Positions 45,180 to 53,446 are shown, numbered from the stretch's first letter. The stretch is DNA of 64,000 nt from Plastoroseomonas arctica (GCF_018128965.1 NZ_JAAEDH010000002.1:62001-126000); one strand, 5' to 3'. Program-made: numbers and translations. The notes: generated by a model not told the origin, from the letters alone.

Positions 45180-45469
45180 AGGCGGGGGGCTCCGCCCCCT
45201 CGACCCCCGCCAGGGATCGCGCCGATCCCTGGACCCTGGCGTGTGTTGGTCCTGGGTTTGGAAGGTGGGTCCTGGACTTTTATCAGGGCCTGTCATCGGG
45301 AGAGGGTGGCCGGGAGCGATCACCAGATGAGAGCGCGTGACGGCCACCCTCTCCCGATGACAGGCATTCCGGACAGACCCCAGAACCACCCTCCCAAAAC
45401 CAAGAACCAACAAATGGAGGTCGAGGATCGACACGATCCTCGCGGGGTCCAGGGGCAGAGCCCCTGGCC
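45180..45469. repeat. Large multi-hairpin palindromic element, copy 2
   Basis: The element fills the whole gap between two convergent stop codons. It has outer G/C hairpins, the mini-hairpins GGATCG-CGC-CGATCC (45214-45228) and GGATCG-ACA-CGATCC (45425-45439), and diverged arms. Its centre holds a perfect 24-bp inverted repeat at 45289-45312 and 45341-45364. The left arm 45212-45261 matches the reverse complement of copy 1 (38010-38059) at 45 of 50 bases. The right arm 45389-45440 matches the reverse complement of copy 1 (37841-37892) at 49 of 52. Confidence 0.9.
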
Positions 45470-47119
45470 TTACTGCGCCGCCATCCGGCGCAGTGCCGAG
45501 CGCGACACCTTGCCCGAGCTTGTCACCGGCATCTCTGTGAGGAAGGCGAAGTGGCGCGGCGCCTTGTATCCGCCGAGGCGTTCGCGGACATGCTGGCGCA
45601 GCGCATCTTCGAGGGCCGCGTCGGCCGTGACGCCCGCGGCCAAGCGGATGCAGGCCTGCACCGCTTGGCCGCGCTCGGCGTCGGGCACGCCGATCACCGC
45701 GGCCTCGGCCACCGCCGGATGCGCCATCAGCACATCCTCGATTTCAGTCGGCCCGATGCGCGCGCCGCCGGCCTTGATGAGGTCGTCGCCGCGGCCGCGG
45801 TACCAGTAGTAGCCATCGGCGTCGCGGACCGCGAGGTCGCCGGTGCGGATCCAGGGGCCGAGGCGCATGGCCGCGGTGAGGTCGGGCCGGTTCCAGTAGC
45901 CGAGGAAGAGCGTGGGCGTGGTGGGCACGGTGACGATCTCGCCCACCTCGCCATCGGCGATCTCGACACCCGCTTCGTCGACAAGGGCGGCGACGTGGCC
46001 TGGGTATTCCCAGCCCATCGAGCCATGGCGGATGGGGCGCAGCGCGCGGCAATTGCCGATCATGTGGTTGACCTCGGACATGCCGTAGCCCTCGTTCAGC
46101 ACGGTGCCGAGCGCCTCTTCCACCCAGCGGATGGTGCGGACGGGCAGGGGTTCCCCGCCGGTGAAGATGCAGCGCAGGCGAAAGGCGCGGCCCTGCCGCG
46201 GGTGGGCGATCTGCGCCATGCGGTTCAGGCCGGTCGGCAGCAGCAGCGTGTGGGTCACGCCGTGCCGCGCCATGAAATTCAGCGCCCAGTCCGGGTCGAA
46301 GCGGTGGTTGCTGCACACCAGCATCTGGCCGGCCTGGAGCGCGGGGTAGATCGTGTCCACGAGGGCAGCGAGCCAGCCCCAGTCGGCCGGCGTCCACAGC
46401 ACCGCGTCGGGCATGTCGAGCGAGAGGTCGTAGAAGAGTTCGATCGTCGGGCGATAGGCGTGCGGCAGGCTGTGCGCGTGCAGCACGCCCTTGGGCTGGC
46501 CGGTGGAGCCGGAGGTGTAGACCAGCAGCGCGGGCTCATCGGCGCGCGTCGTGACGCACGGGCCGGTCGCTGGCGCGGCGTCGCGCCAGGTGTTGAAGGC
46601 CATCTCGCCCTGCGCGGTGTCGCCGATGACCAGCACGTGTCGCAGGTCCGGGCAGTCCGCGCGGAGGAAGGCCACGGGGCGCCAGGCCTCGGCCTCGGTG
46701 AGCAGGACGGTCGCGCCGCTGTCACGCAGTGCGTGGCGCAGCGTGTCCGGCCCGTAGCGCTGCGACAGCGTCGTCGCGATCGCGCCCAGGCGGTAGGTGG
46801 CCAGGTGCGCCATCACCGTCTCGATCCGCGCATCGGTGTGGATGGCGACGCGGTCGCCGCGCCCGACGCCCAACCCGGTGAGCAGCGTGGCCAGGCGCCG
46901 CACCGCATCGTCGAGACCCGCATAGGTGATGTCGGTGATGGCGCCATCCGCCGCCTCGAAGCGCACCGCGACGCGATGCGCGCGCGGCCCGGTGGCGTGC
47001 AGGCCCAGCGTGTCGGCGGTGATGTTGGCGTGTTCGGGCAGCGGGATGCGCCAGCGGCCGGCCTCGGCCGGCTCCAGACCGAGATCGTGCAGCCTGGCCG
47101 CGAGGCCCGGCTCAGCCAT
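45470..47119 (-). CDS. AMP-forming acyl-CoA ligase
   Basis: The 549-residue ANL-family ligase has the P-loop YTSGSTGQPKGVLHAH, then TPADWGWLAALVDTIYP, FTGGEPLPVRTIRWVEE, LNEGYGMSEVNHMIGNC, IRTGDLAVRDADGYYWYRG and the catalytic Lys region TSSGKVSRSALRR. The TADWGW-type motif places it near acetyl-CoA or medium-chain/aryl acid ligases. It begins eight bases inside the end of the Rieske gene, so it is the third gene of a coupled operon with the Rieske protein and a binding protein. Confidence 0.9.
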   Translation of the reverse strand: MAEPGLAARLHDLGLEPAEAGRWRIPLPEHANITADTLGLHATGPRAHRVAVRFEAADGAITDITYAGLDDAVRRLATLLTGLGVGRGDRVAIHTDARIETVMAHLATYRLGAIATTLSQRYGPDTLRHALRDSGATVLLTEAEAWRPVAFLRADCPDLRHVLVIGDTAQGEMAFNTWRDAAPATGPCVTTRADEPALLVYTSGSTGQPKGVLHAHSLPHAYRPTIELFYDLSLDMPDAVLWTPADWGWLAALVDTIYPALQAGQMLVCSNHRFDPDWALNFMARHGVTHTLLLPTGLNRMAQIAHPRQGRAFRLRCIFTGGEPLPVRTIRWVEEALGTVLNEGYGMSEVNHMIGNCRALRPIRHGSMGWEYPGHVAALVDEAGVEIADGEVGEIVTVPTTPTLFLGYWNRPDLTAAMRLGPWIRTGDLAVRDADGYYWYRGRGDDLIKAGGARIGPTEIEDVLMAHPAVAEAAVIGVPDAERGQAVQACIRLAAGVTADAALEDALRQHVRERLGGYKAPRHFAFLTEMPVTSSGKVSRSALRRMAAQ

Positions 47120-47960
47120 CGGCGGGGACGAGCGTGACCATGCCGTCGGCGGCCACCGCCACGCGCGGCGCCGGTGCCAGGCGGGCGCGGTGGCCATCGA
47201 GGCTCGCACCGGTCCGCGCGTCGAAGCGCCAGCCATGCCAGGGGCAGCGGATCGCGCAGCCATCCTCGACGGGGGCATCCTCCAGCGGCCCGAGCCAATG
47301 CGGGCAGATGGTGGAATGCGCGACCAGCGCGCCATCCTCCAGCGCCACCACGCGGAAGGGGCGCTCGGCGAAAGCCACCACCAGCGGCAGGCGCGGCAGC
47401 AGCGCCGCGACCGGGCCGAGCTCCACCGGCTCGGGCTTCGGGCGGGGTGCGGCGGCCCAGGCGCGGGCGCGGGCCTCGGCCATCTCGCGATGCTGCATCA
47501 TCGCCTCATCCTCGGACCAGAGGCGCTCGCAGCTCGCCATGTATTTTCCGCCGAGGACGGCGAGTTTCTCAGGGCGCATCTCCGGCAGGTAATAGCGCAC
47601 CTCGACCGCGGTACGGTGCGCGTCCAGCGGCGTCATCAGCGTCCAGAAGCGGGTGCCGGCGCCGATGCCCTCCTCGAAGATTGCGGTGTAGCGGTGGCGC
47701 GCGCGATCCACCTCCAGGCGCAGCACCTGTTCGCGATCGGGCGTGCTGGGCGGCCGCGAGAGCCGGATGCGCCAGCCCCAGTCGCCGCTATCGAGGCGCT
47801 CGACGGCCGTGAAATAGCTGTCGTGCAGCGCGGGAAGGTGCTCCCAGTCGAACACGTTCTCGAAGATGCGGTCCACGCTCGCGCCGACCTCGCGCCGGTA
47901 GGTGGCGGCAAGGTGCAGCGCGGGGTCGGCGGCGGTGGCTTCCGGGGTAGTGCTGGTCAT
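47112..47960 (-). CDS. SRPBCC-like plus C-terminal Rieske [2Fe-2S] protein
   Basis: The 282-residue protein has an N-terminal domain (about 15-165) that resembles the SRPBCC/START helix-grip fold: YRREVGASVDRIFENVFDWE, then FWTLMTPLDAHRTAVEVRYY. Its C-terminal domain has the full Rieske motif C219-x-H221-x17-C239-x2-H242 in STICPHW and CPWHGWRFD. In ring-hydroxylating oxygenases the Rieske domain comes first and the catalytic SRPBCC-type domain second. Here the order is reversed and the protein is shorter. A redox or ring-activation role is inferred from the neighbouring acyl-CoA ligase. Confidence 0.85.
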   Translation of the reverse strand: MTSTTPEATAADPALHLAATYRREVGASVDRIFENVFDWEHLPALHDSYFTAVERLDSGDWGWRIRLSRPPSTPDREQVLRLEVDRARHRYTAIFEEGIGAGTRFWTLMTPLDAHRTAVEVRYYLPEMRPEKLAVLGGKYMASCERLWSEDEAMMQHREMAEARARAWAAAPRPKPEPVELGPVAALLPRLPLVVAFAERPFRVVALEDGALVAHSTICPHWLGPLEDAPVEDGCAIRCPWHGWRFDARTGASLDGHRARLAPAPRVAVAADGMVTLVPADG

Positions 47961-49531
47961 GCCGAGACGCGCCGGATGTTCCAGAACAGCGTCGGCCCCT
48001 TGAGCACGCCCTGCACGCTGCGCCGCCAGGCCGTCGGCTGGAAGAACTGGCCGAGCGGGATGTAGGGCAGGTCGGTGAAGGCCTGGGCCTGGATGCGCGT
48101 CGCAATCGCGCGCTGCGCGGCGAGGTCCGGCGCCTGCAGCCATTCCTCGCGCATCCCCTCCAGTGCGGGCGACTCCGGCCAGCCGGCGAAGGCGGCGGCG
48201 CCATGCGCGCGGAGGAAGAAGTTCACGCCCGGATTCATCAGGTCGAGGCCCGAGAGGAAGGTGCAGAACAGGTTCCACCCGCCCTGCGCCGCCGGCCCGC
48301 GATTGGCGCGGCTCTGCAGCACCGTGCCCCAGTCGCTCGGCGTGTAGTCGAGCTCCACGCCGGTGCGGCGCAGCATGTCGGCGGCGACTTCGGTCAGCGC
48401 CTGCACCTGCGGGTAGTCGGCCGGCCCGATCAGCTTCACCCGCTGGCCCGCCAGCACCGCGCGCGCGGCGGCCAGGTCGCGCGGGCCGGTGAGCGCGGCC
48501 ATCCCCGCATCGCTCGCCATCGGCGAGGCGGGCGGGAAGAAGCCGATTCCCGCATTCCACATCGCCGTGTCGGTACCGGCGACCGCGCGCATGTAGTCCG
48601 GCTGCGCGACCGCGGAGAGCAGCGCGCGGCGCATCGCTGGGTCGTTGAAGGGGGGCGTGAGGTGGTTGAAGCGCAGCAGCGCGATGAAGCCGGTGGGGTC
48701 GGGGTTTTCCACCAGGATGTCGCGGTTGCGGCGCAGCAGCGGCAGCAGGTCGGTCGCGGGGTATTCCCACGCATCCACCTCGCCGGTCTGGATCGCGGCG
48801 GCCGAGGTCGCGGCGTCGGGGATGGTGCGCCATTCGACGCGGTCGAAATGCACCACCTTGCCGCCGGCGGTGCTGCTGGCGGCCTCGCCGCGCGGCACGT
48901 AGCGATCGAATTTGGCATAGACGTTGCGCGCGCCGGGCACACGTTCGGCCGCGAGGAAGCGGAACGGGCCGCTGCCCACCATCTCGGTGATGGCGCGGTC
49001 GGGCGGCGTGGCGGCGACGCGCTCGGGCATCATGAAGGCCACCGGTGGCGAGGTTTTCGCCAGCGCCGCGAACAGCATCGGGAAGGGTCGCTTCAGCCGG
49101 AACACGATGTCCCGGTCCCCGTTCGCCGCCAGCTCATCCGTCAGCGCCATGATGGTCTGGCCGAGCTGGTCGCGCGCCGCCCAGCGGCGGATCGAGGCGA
49201 CGGCGTCGCGTGCGCGCACCGGCTCGCCATCATGGAAGACCAGGCCGGGGCGGAGGCGGATGGTGACGCGGCGGCCATCCTCCTCGATGCTGTGGCCCTC
49301 GGCCATCTGCGGCTGCGGGCGGAAGGCCTCGTCCTGGCCATAGAGCTGGTCGAAGATCATATAGCCGTGATTGCGGGTGATGTAGGTCGAGGTGAGGATG
49401 GGATCGAGGATCGAGAGGTCTGAGGCCGGCACGAAGCGCAGCAGGCTCGCCGACTGCGCCCGTGTCGCCCGGGGCAGGGCGGGGGCGGCGAGGGCGCCGG
49501 CGGTGAGGGCCATAATCGTCCTGCGATGCAT
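47957..49531 (-). CDS. Peptide/nickel-type ABC binding protein without adjacent permeases
   Basis: The 524-residue family-5 binding protein starts MHRRTIMALTAGALAAPALP, a signal peptide. Family motifs follow: DLSILDPILTSTYITRNHGY, RLRPGLVFHDGEPVRARDAV and MVGSGPFRFLAAE. No permease or ATPase gene is next to it; instead it heads an operon with the Rieske and ligase genes (4-bp and 8-bp overlaps). This suggests capture of a compound which the downstream enzymes then process. Confidence 0.9.
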   Translation of the reverse strand: MHRRTIMALTAGALAAPALPRATRAQSASLLRFVPASDLSILDPILTSTYITRNHGYMIFDQLYGQDEAFRPQPQMAEGHSIEEDGRRVTIRLRPGLVFHDGEPVRARDAVASIRRWAARDQLGQTIMALTDELAANGDRDIVFRLKRPFPMLFAALAKTSPPVAFMMPERVAATPPDRAITEMVGSGPFRFLAAERVPGARNVYAKFDRYVPRGEAASSTAGGKVVHFDRVEWRTIPDAATSAAAIQTGEVDAWEYPATDLLPLLRRNRDILVENPDPTGFIALLRFNHLTPPFNDPAMRRALLSAVAQPDYMRAVAGTDTAMWNAGIGFFPPASPMASDAGMAALTGPRDLAAARAVLAGQRVKLIGPADYPQVQALTEVAADMLRRTGVELDYTPSDWGTVLQSRANRGPAAQGGWNLFCTFLSGLDLMNPGVNFFLRAHGAAAFAGWPESPALEGMREEWLQAPDLAAQRAIATRIQAQAFTDLPYIPLGQFFQPTAWRRSVQGVLKGPTLFWNIRRVSA

Positions 49532-49680
49532 GCCTTGCTCCTGATGCTGACCGGTGCGTCCGCTGCTCTACGGCTTCGCCCGACCCGTGGATGCGGGTAC
49601 AGGAATGGATGGCCGCGGGGTTGCGCAAGGGAGCGTTGTTCGCAACGTCGAGCGAGAACGCCCCGCGCCGGTCCCCGCCG

Positions 49681-50790
49681 ATGAAGGTCATCGAGGTCGC
49701 CAACGTCGATTTCGCGCTGCGCCATTTCGTCCTGCCGCTGATGTGCGGCGCCCGGGCGCGCGGCCATGAGGTGATCGGCGTCTGCGCGGAGGGGCCGCTG
49801 CTCGACACCGCGCGCGCGGATGGTTTTCGTATCGTGACACCGCCGATGGCGCGCAGCCTCAGCCCCGTCGCGCAATGGCGCGCCTACCGCGCGCTGCTCT
49901 CGCTGTTCCGCGCCGAGCGACCGGACATGGTGCATGCGCACATGCCGATTTCGGGGTTTCTCGCGCGCATGGCGGCGTGGCGGGCGGGCGTGCCCCGCAT
50001 TGCGTACACATGCCACGGCTTCCTGTTCAACCAACCCGGCCCCTGGTGGCGGCGCGGGTTGTCCTTCGGGCTGGAGTGGCTGGCGGGGCGGGTGACGGAT
50101 CGCTTCCTGACGGTGAGTGCGGAGGAGGCGGCGGATGCGCGCCGGCTGCATATTCATGCGGGGGCGGAGGCGGTGCTCAACGGGCGCGACCCGGCGGTGT
50201 TCCGCCCGGATCCGGCGGCGCGCGCGGCGTTGCGGGCGGAGCTGGGCGCAGCAGATGGGGATTGCGTGGTGATCGCCGTCTCGCGCCTGGTGCGGCACAA
50301 GGGCTACCCGGAACTGTTGCGCGCCATGGAGGCCGTCCCGGATGCCACGCTCTGGGTGGTGGGCGAGCGCCTGCCCTCCGACCATGGGCAGTCGTTGGAC
50401 GCCGATTTCGCGCGTGCCGAGGCCGCGCTCGGCCCGCGGCTCAAACGCCTGGGCTACCGCCATGACGTGGCGCGGCTGCTGGCGGCGGCGGATGTCTTCA
50501 CCCTGCCCTCGCATTTCGAGGGGCTGCCGATGTCGATCATCGAGGCCATGCTGACGGGTCTGCCGGTGGTCGCGACGGATGTGCGCGGGCCGCGCGAGCA
50601 GGTCGTGGCCGAGGAGACGGGGCTGCTGGTGCCGCCGGCGCAGGATGCGCCACTGGCCGCGGCGCTGGCGCGGCTGGCGGCGGACCCGGCGCTTCGGGCG
50701 CGGATGGGCGAGGCCGGGCGGCAGCGGGCGCGCGCGCTGTTCGACGAGGCCAAGGTGATCGGGCACACATTGGATTGTCTCGGATTGTGA
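49681..50790 (+). CDS. Glycosyltransferase family 4 protein
   Basis: The 369-residue glycosyltransferase starts at the ATG at 49681 (MKVIEVANVDFALRHFVLPL). The frame continues upstream to 49591 but without family resemblance. GT4 motifs are the N-terminal HAHMPISGFLARMAAW, IAYTCHGFLFN, VAVSRL-type VIAVSRLVRHKGYPELLRAM and the C-terminal donor-binding SHFEGLPMSIIEAMLTGLPV followed by VVATDVRGPREQV. It transfers a sugar from a nucleotide donor, perhaps in surface polysaccharide synthesis. The deacetylase gene follows after 10 bp. Confidence 0.9.
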   Translation: MKVIEVANVDFALRHFVLPLMCGARARGHEVIGVCAEGPLLDTARADGFRIVTPPMARSLSPVAQWRAYRALLSLFRAERPDMVHAHMPISGFLARMAAWRAGVPRIAYTCHGFLFNQPGPWWRRGLSFGLEWLAGRVTDRFLTVSAEEAADARRLHIHAGAEAVLNGRDPAVFRPDPAARAALRAELGAADGDCVVIAVSRLVRHKGYPELLRAMEAVPDATLWVVGERLPSDHGQSLDADFARAEAALGPRLKRLGYRHDVARLLAAADVFTLPSHFEGLPMSIIEAMLTGLPVVATDVRGPREQVVAEETGLLVPPAQDAPLAAALARLAADPALRARMGEAGRQRARALFDEAKVIGHTLDCLGL

Positions 50791-50800
50791 AGGGGATGCC

Positions 50801-51712
50801 ATGAGCGACCTCCTCCCCGGCGGCATGCCGCCCGCCTCGCGCGACCTGGTGGGACGGGCGCTATCGCCCTTTCCGCAATGGCCAGGCGATGCGCGGTTGG
50901 CGCTGTCCTTCGTCGTGAATGTCGAGGAAGGGGCGGAGATGTCGCTCGCCTCCGGCGACGAGCGGAACGAGGCGGTGTACGAGGTGAACCGGGAGGTGGT
51001 GGGCGCGCCGGACCTGTGCATGGAAAGCCACTTCGCCTATGGCGCGCGCGTTGGCATCTGGCGGGTGATGGACGCCTTCGACGCGCATGGCTTCAAGGCC
51101 ACCTTCTCCTCGTGCGGTCGCTGCATCGCGGCCACACCCAGCCTCGCGGCCGAGCCGGCGCGGCGCGGGCATGAAATCAGCGCGCATGGCTGGCGCTGGG
51201 AAAGCCACGCCGGGATGGAGGAAGCGCGCGAACGCGCAGTGATCGCGGCGACCGTCGCAGCCATCGAGAAGGCCTGTGGCCAGCGCCCGGTGGGCTGGCA
51301 CACGAAATCCTCCGCCTCGGTCAACACGCGCCGGCTGCTGATGGAGGAGGGCGGCTTCCTCTACGACAGCGACTGCTACGATGACGACGTCCCGCGCATG
51401 CACCAGGCCGCACCGCGCCCGCACGTCATCCTGCCCTACGCCTTCGACACCAACGACATGCGCTTCGGACCGGGTGGCGGCTTCGTGCAGGCGCGCGACT
51501 TCTCCGAATACTGCATCCGCGCGATCGAGCGGCTGCTGAAGGAGGGGGCGAGCGCGCCGAAGATGCTCTCGATTGGGCTGCATCTGCGGTTCATCGGCCG
51601 TCCGGCGCGGATCGGCGGGTTGGAGGCCATTCTCGAACACGTCGCCAAGCGCAGCGGCATCTGGGTGGCGCGCCGGCGCGATATCGCCGCGCATTGGGCG
51701 ACGCTCGTCTGA
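50801..51712 (+). CDS. Polysaccharide deacetylase-family (PuuE/allantoinase-like) protein
   Basis: The 303-residue NodB-fold protein has LALSFVVNVEEGAEMS, SHFAYGARVGIWRVMDAF, EISAHGWRWESH and IGLHLRFIGRP, motifs seen in PuuE-type allantoinases and related carbohydrate deacetylases. The carboxylate-rich NVEEGAE replaces the classical TFDDG. The substrate could be a purine-breakdown amide or a polysaccharide N-acetyl group; the neighbouring glycosyltransferase leaves both open. Confidence 0.82.
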   Translation: MSDLLPGGMPPASRDLVGRALSPFPQWPGDARLALSFVVNVEEGAEMSLASGDERNEAVYEVNREVVGAPDLCMESHFAYGARVGIWRVMDAFDAHGFKATFSSCGRCIAATPSLAAEPARRGHEISAHGWRWESHAGMEEARERAVIAATVAAIEKACGQRPVGWHTKSSASVNTRRLLMEEGGFLYDSDCYDDDVPRMHQAAPRPHVILPYAFDTNDMRFGPGGGFVQARDFSEYCIRAIERLLKEGASAPKMLSIGLHLRFIGRPARIGGLEAILEHVAKRSGIWVARRRDIAAHWATLV

Positions 51713-51848
51713 CACGAAGATGAAGCTTTGGTCACCGGCACGGGACGCTGAAACCCATGCCGGGTTTCCATTGTTTGACCAACATCGTATGGCACTTGGG
51801 CAAGGCATGTCCGGTTGCCCGGTGCGCTGTCGAGATGTCACGGAGCGC

Positions 51849-51873
51849 GGAACCCCGACGGGGTTGACGCGTT
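51849..51873 (+). promoter_or_regulatory. Candidate EcfG (general stress) promoter
   Basis: GGAAC (51849-51853) and CGTT (51870-51873) are separated by exactly 16 bases, an exact match to the alphaproteobacterial EcfG/SigT consensus GGAAC-N16-17-CGTT. It lies 60 bp before the cytochrome c start codon, correctly oriented. A chance match is possible in a GC-rich 64-kb window. Confidence 0.45.
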
Positions 51874-51932
51874 TCCCTTCGCACCGAAGTTGCGTGTTGC
51901 TACTGGATCGTCCGTCAGGGAGAAACAACGGG

Positions 51933-52325
51933 ATGCGTATTTCGACTGTCTTGGCCGCAATGGCTCTGATGCTGCCCGCCGCCGGTGCCTTCGCCGAGGG
52001 CGGCGATGCCGATTCCGGCCAGCGCATCTTCAACCAGTGCCGCGCCTGCCACACCATCGAAGCCGGCGGCCGCAACGGCGTCGGCCCGAACCTGAACGGC
52101 ATCTACAACCGTGCCGCCGGCCAGCGCGAGAATTTCCGTTACTCCGCCAACCTGCGTGAGCAGGCGGCGGCGGGCCTCACCTGGAACGACGCGACCCTGA
52201 CGCGCTACCTGACCAATCCGAAGGACGTCCTGCCGCAGGGCGCCATGTCCTTCCCGGGCCTGCGCCAGCCGCAGCAGGTGGCGGACGTGATCGCCTTCCT
52301 GCAGCGCAGCTCCACGCCGCAATGA
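51933..52325 (+). CDS. Class I c-type cytochrome
   Basis: The 130-residue protein has a signal peptide (MRISTVLAAMALMLPAAGAFA) and a haem-binding CRACH (36-40) with HTIEAGGRNGVGPNLNG. The likely axial Met is at 105 in QGAMSFPGL. This pattern fits the soluble cytochrome c550/c2 group, which carries electrons in the periplasm. CAGGGAGAA precedes the ATG. A candidate EcfG promoter upstream suggests stress-linked expression. The tspO-like gene follows after four bases. Confidence 0.93.
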   Translation: MRISTVLAAMALMLPAAGAFAEGGDADSGQRIFNQCRACHTIEAGGRNGVGPNLNGIYNRAAGQRENFRYSANLREQAAAGLTWNDATLTRYLTNPKDVLPQGAMSFPGLRQPQQVADVIAFLQRSSTPQ

Positions 52326-52329
52326 TGGC

Positions 52330-52830
52330 ATGATGGAACTCTCGGTTTGGCTCGGACTCGCCGGATTCTTCGCAGCGAACTTTCTCGCTGCGAGCAGCGG
52401 CGCCGTGTTCAAGCCGGGGGCTTGGTACGACGGGCTGGCCAAGCCCTGGTGGAACCCGCCGAAATGGGCGTTCCCCGTGGTCTGGACAATTTTGTTCATC
52501 ATGATCTCGGTGTCCGGCTGGCTCGTCTGGCGTGCAGGCGGCTGGACTCCGGCGCTCGGTGTCTACGGGGCACAGCTGGTGATCAACGCTGGCTGGTCCG
52601 CCATCTTTTTCGGCATGCACCGGATCGGGCTTGCAATGCTCGAGTTGCTACTGCTCTGGGCGTCGATCCTGGCCACGATGGTCATGTTCTACCCCATCGA
52701 GCCGATCGCCACCTGGCTCCTTGCACCCTATCTTCTTTGGGTGACGATTGCCGGTTGCCTGAATTTCTCCATCTGGCGACTCAACGCGGCACCTGCGGCA
52801 CGCAGTTCTCCGGATCCAGGGCGCGCATGA
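52330..52830 (+). CDS. tspO: TspO/MBR-family membrane protein
   Basis: The 166-residue protein has five predicted helices and the TspO motifs PGAWYDGLAKPWWNPPKWAF, PVVWTILFIMIS, WSAIFFGMHRIGLAML and LAPYLLWVTIAGCLNFSIW. TspO binds tetrapyrroles and is linked to redox/stress and porphyrin control in alphaproteobacteria. It lies directly behind the cytochrome c gene and probably shares its transcript. Its last 50 bases overlap the antisense end of the DUF1028 gene. Confidence 0.92.
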   Translation: MMELSVWLGLAGFFAANFLAASSGAVFKPGAWYDGLAKPWWNPPKWAFPVVWTILFIMISVSGWLVWRAGGWTPALGVYGAQLVINAGWSAIFFGMHRIGLAMLELLLLWASILATMVMFYPIEPIATWLLAPYLLWVTIAGCLNFSIWRLNAAPAARSSPDPGRA

Positions 52831-53446
52831 CGTAGTCGCGCAGCTCGGGGCGGTATTCCTCCCAAAGCGCGCGCATTGCCGGCAGCGGCGCCTCCGCCCA
52901 GTCAATCCGGAGGTCGACGAGGGCGAAGCTCTCCCTTTCCACCACCAGCAGATGCGCCGAGCGGACCGCGCCGTGTTCGCCACCCGCAGCCTCCCCGGCT
53001 TCGAGCGCGCGCAGCAGCCGTTCGGCGAGCAATTCGCCAGCGCTGGCAAGGAAAGCCTCTGCCATGGCCTGCGGCACCGCGCTGCTCGCGAGGATATTGC
53101 CGATCGCGACGACGTCGAGCCCATGCGCGACGCCGCGCTCGGGCTTGACCAACGCGCCGTCGAAATGCGCGGTCGCGCCCGTGACATCGATCGCCGCCAA
53201 CTGGCGGTAGCGATGGTGCGGCGTGGAGCCGACCAGCCCCGCGATGGTCTCCTCGGCGGTGCAGCCGGAGCGCAATAGGTCGAGCCCGCGCGGGCCCAGG
53301 CGCGGGTCGGTGCGGTGCTGCGTCAGCACGCCCCCGACCCCCGCCGCGCAGAACGCCACCCGCGCGCCCACCGCGATGCCGGACGTGGTCACGGCCGCCC
53401 CGAACGCACCGGTCTCGGCGCAGCGTGCGAGCAGGGAGTAGGTCAT
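52781..53446 (-). CDS. DUF1028-family protein
   Basis: The 221-residue protein begins TYSLLARCAETGAFGAAVTT, the DUF1028 N-terminus. It has GVLTQHRTDPRLGPRGLDLL, AIDVTGATAHFDGAL, DVVAIGNILAS and a C-terminal LVDLRIDWAEAPLPAMRALW. The family has an Ntn-hydrolase-like fold; function is unclear. The TGA of the hydroxyacid dehydrogenase upstream on this strand directly abuts its ATG (TGAATG). Its 3' end overlaps tspO by 50 bp on the opposite strand. Confidence 0.88.
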   Translation of the reverse strand: MTYSLLARCAETGAFGAAVTTSGIAVGARVAFCAAGVGGVLTQHRTDPRLGPRGLDLLRSGCTAEETIAGLVGSTPHHRYRQLAAIDVTGATAHFDGALVKPERGVAHGLDVVAIGNILASSAVPQAMAEAFLASAGELLAERLLRALEAGEAAGGEHGAVRSAHLLVVERESFALVDLRIDWAEAPLPAMRALWEEYRPELRDYVMRALDPENCVPQVPR

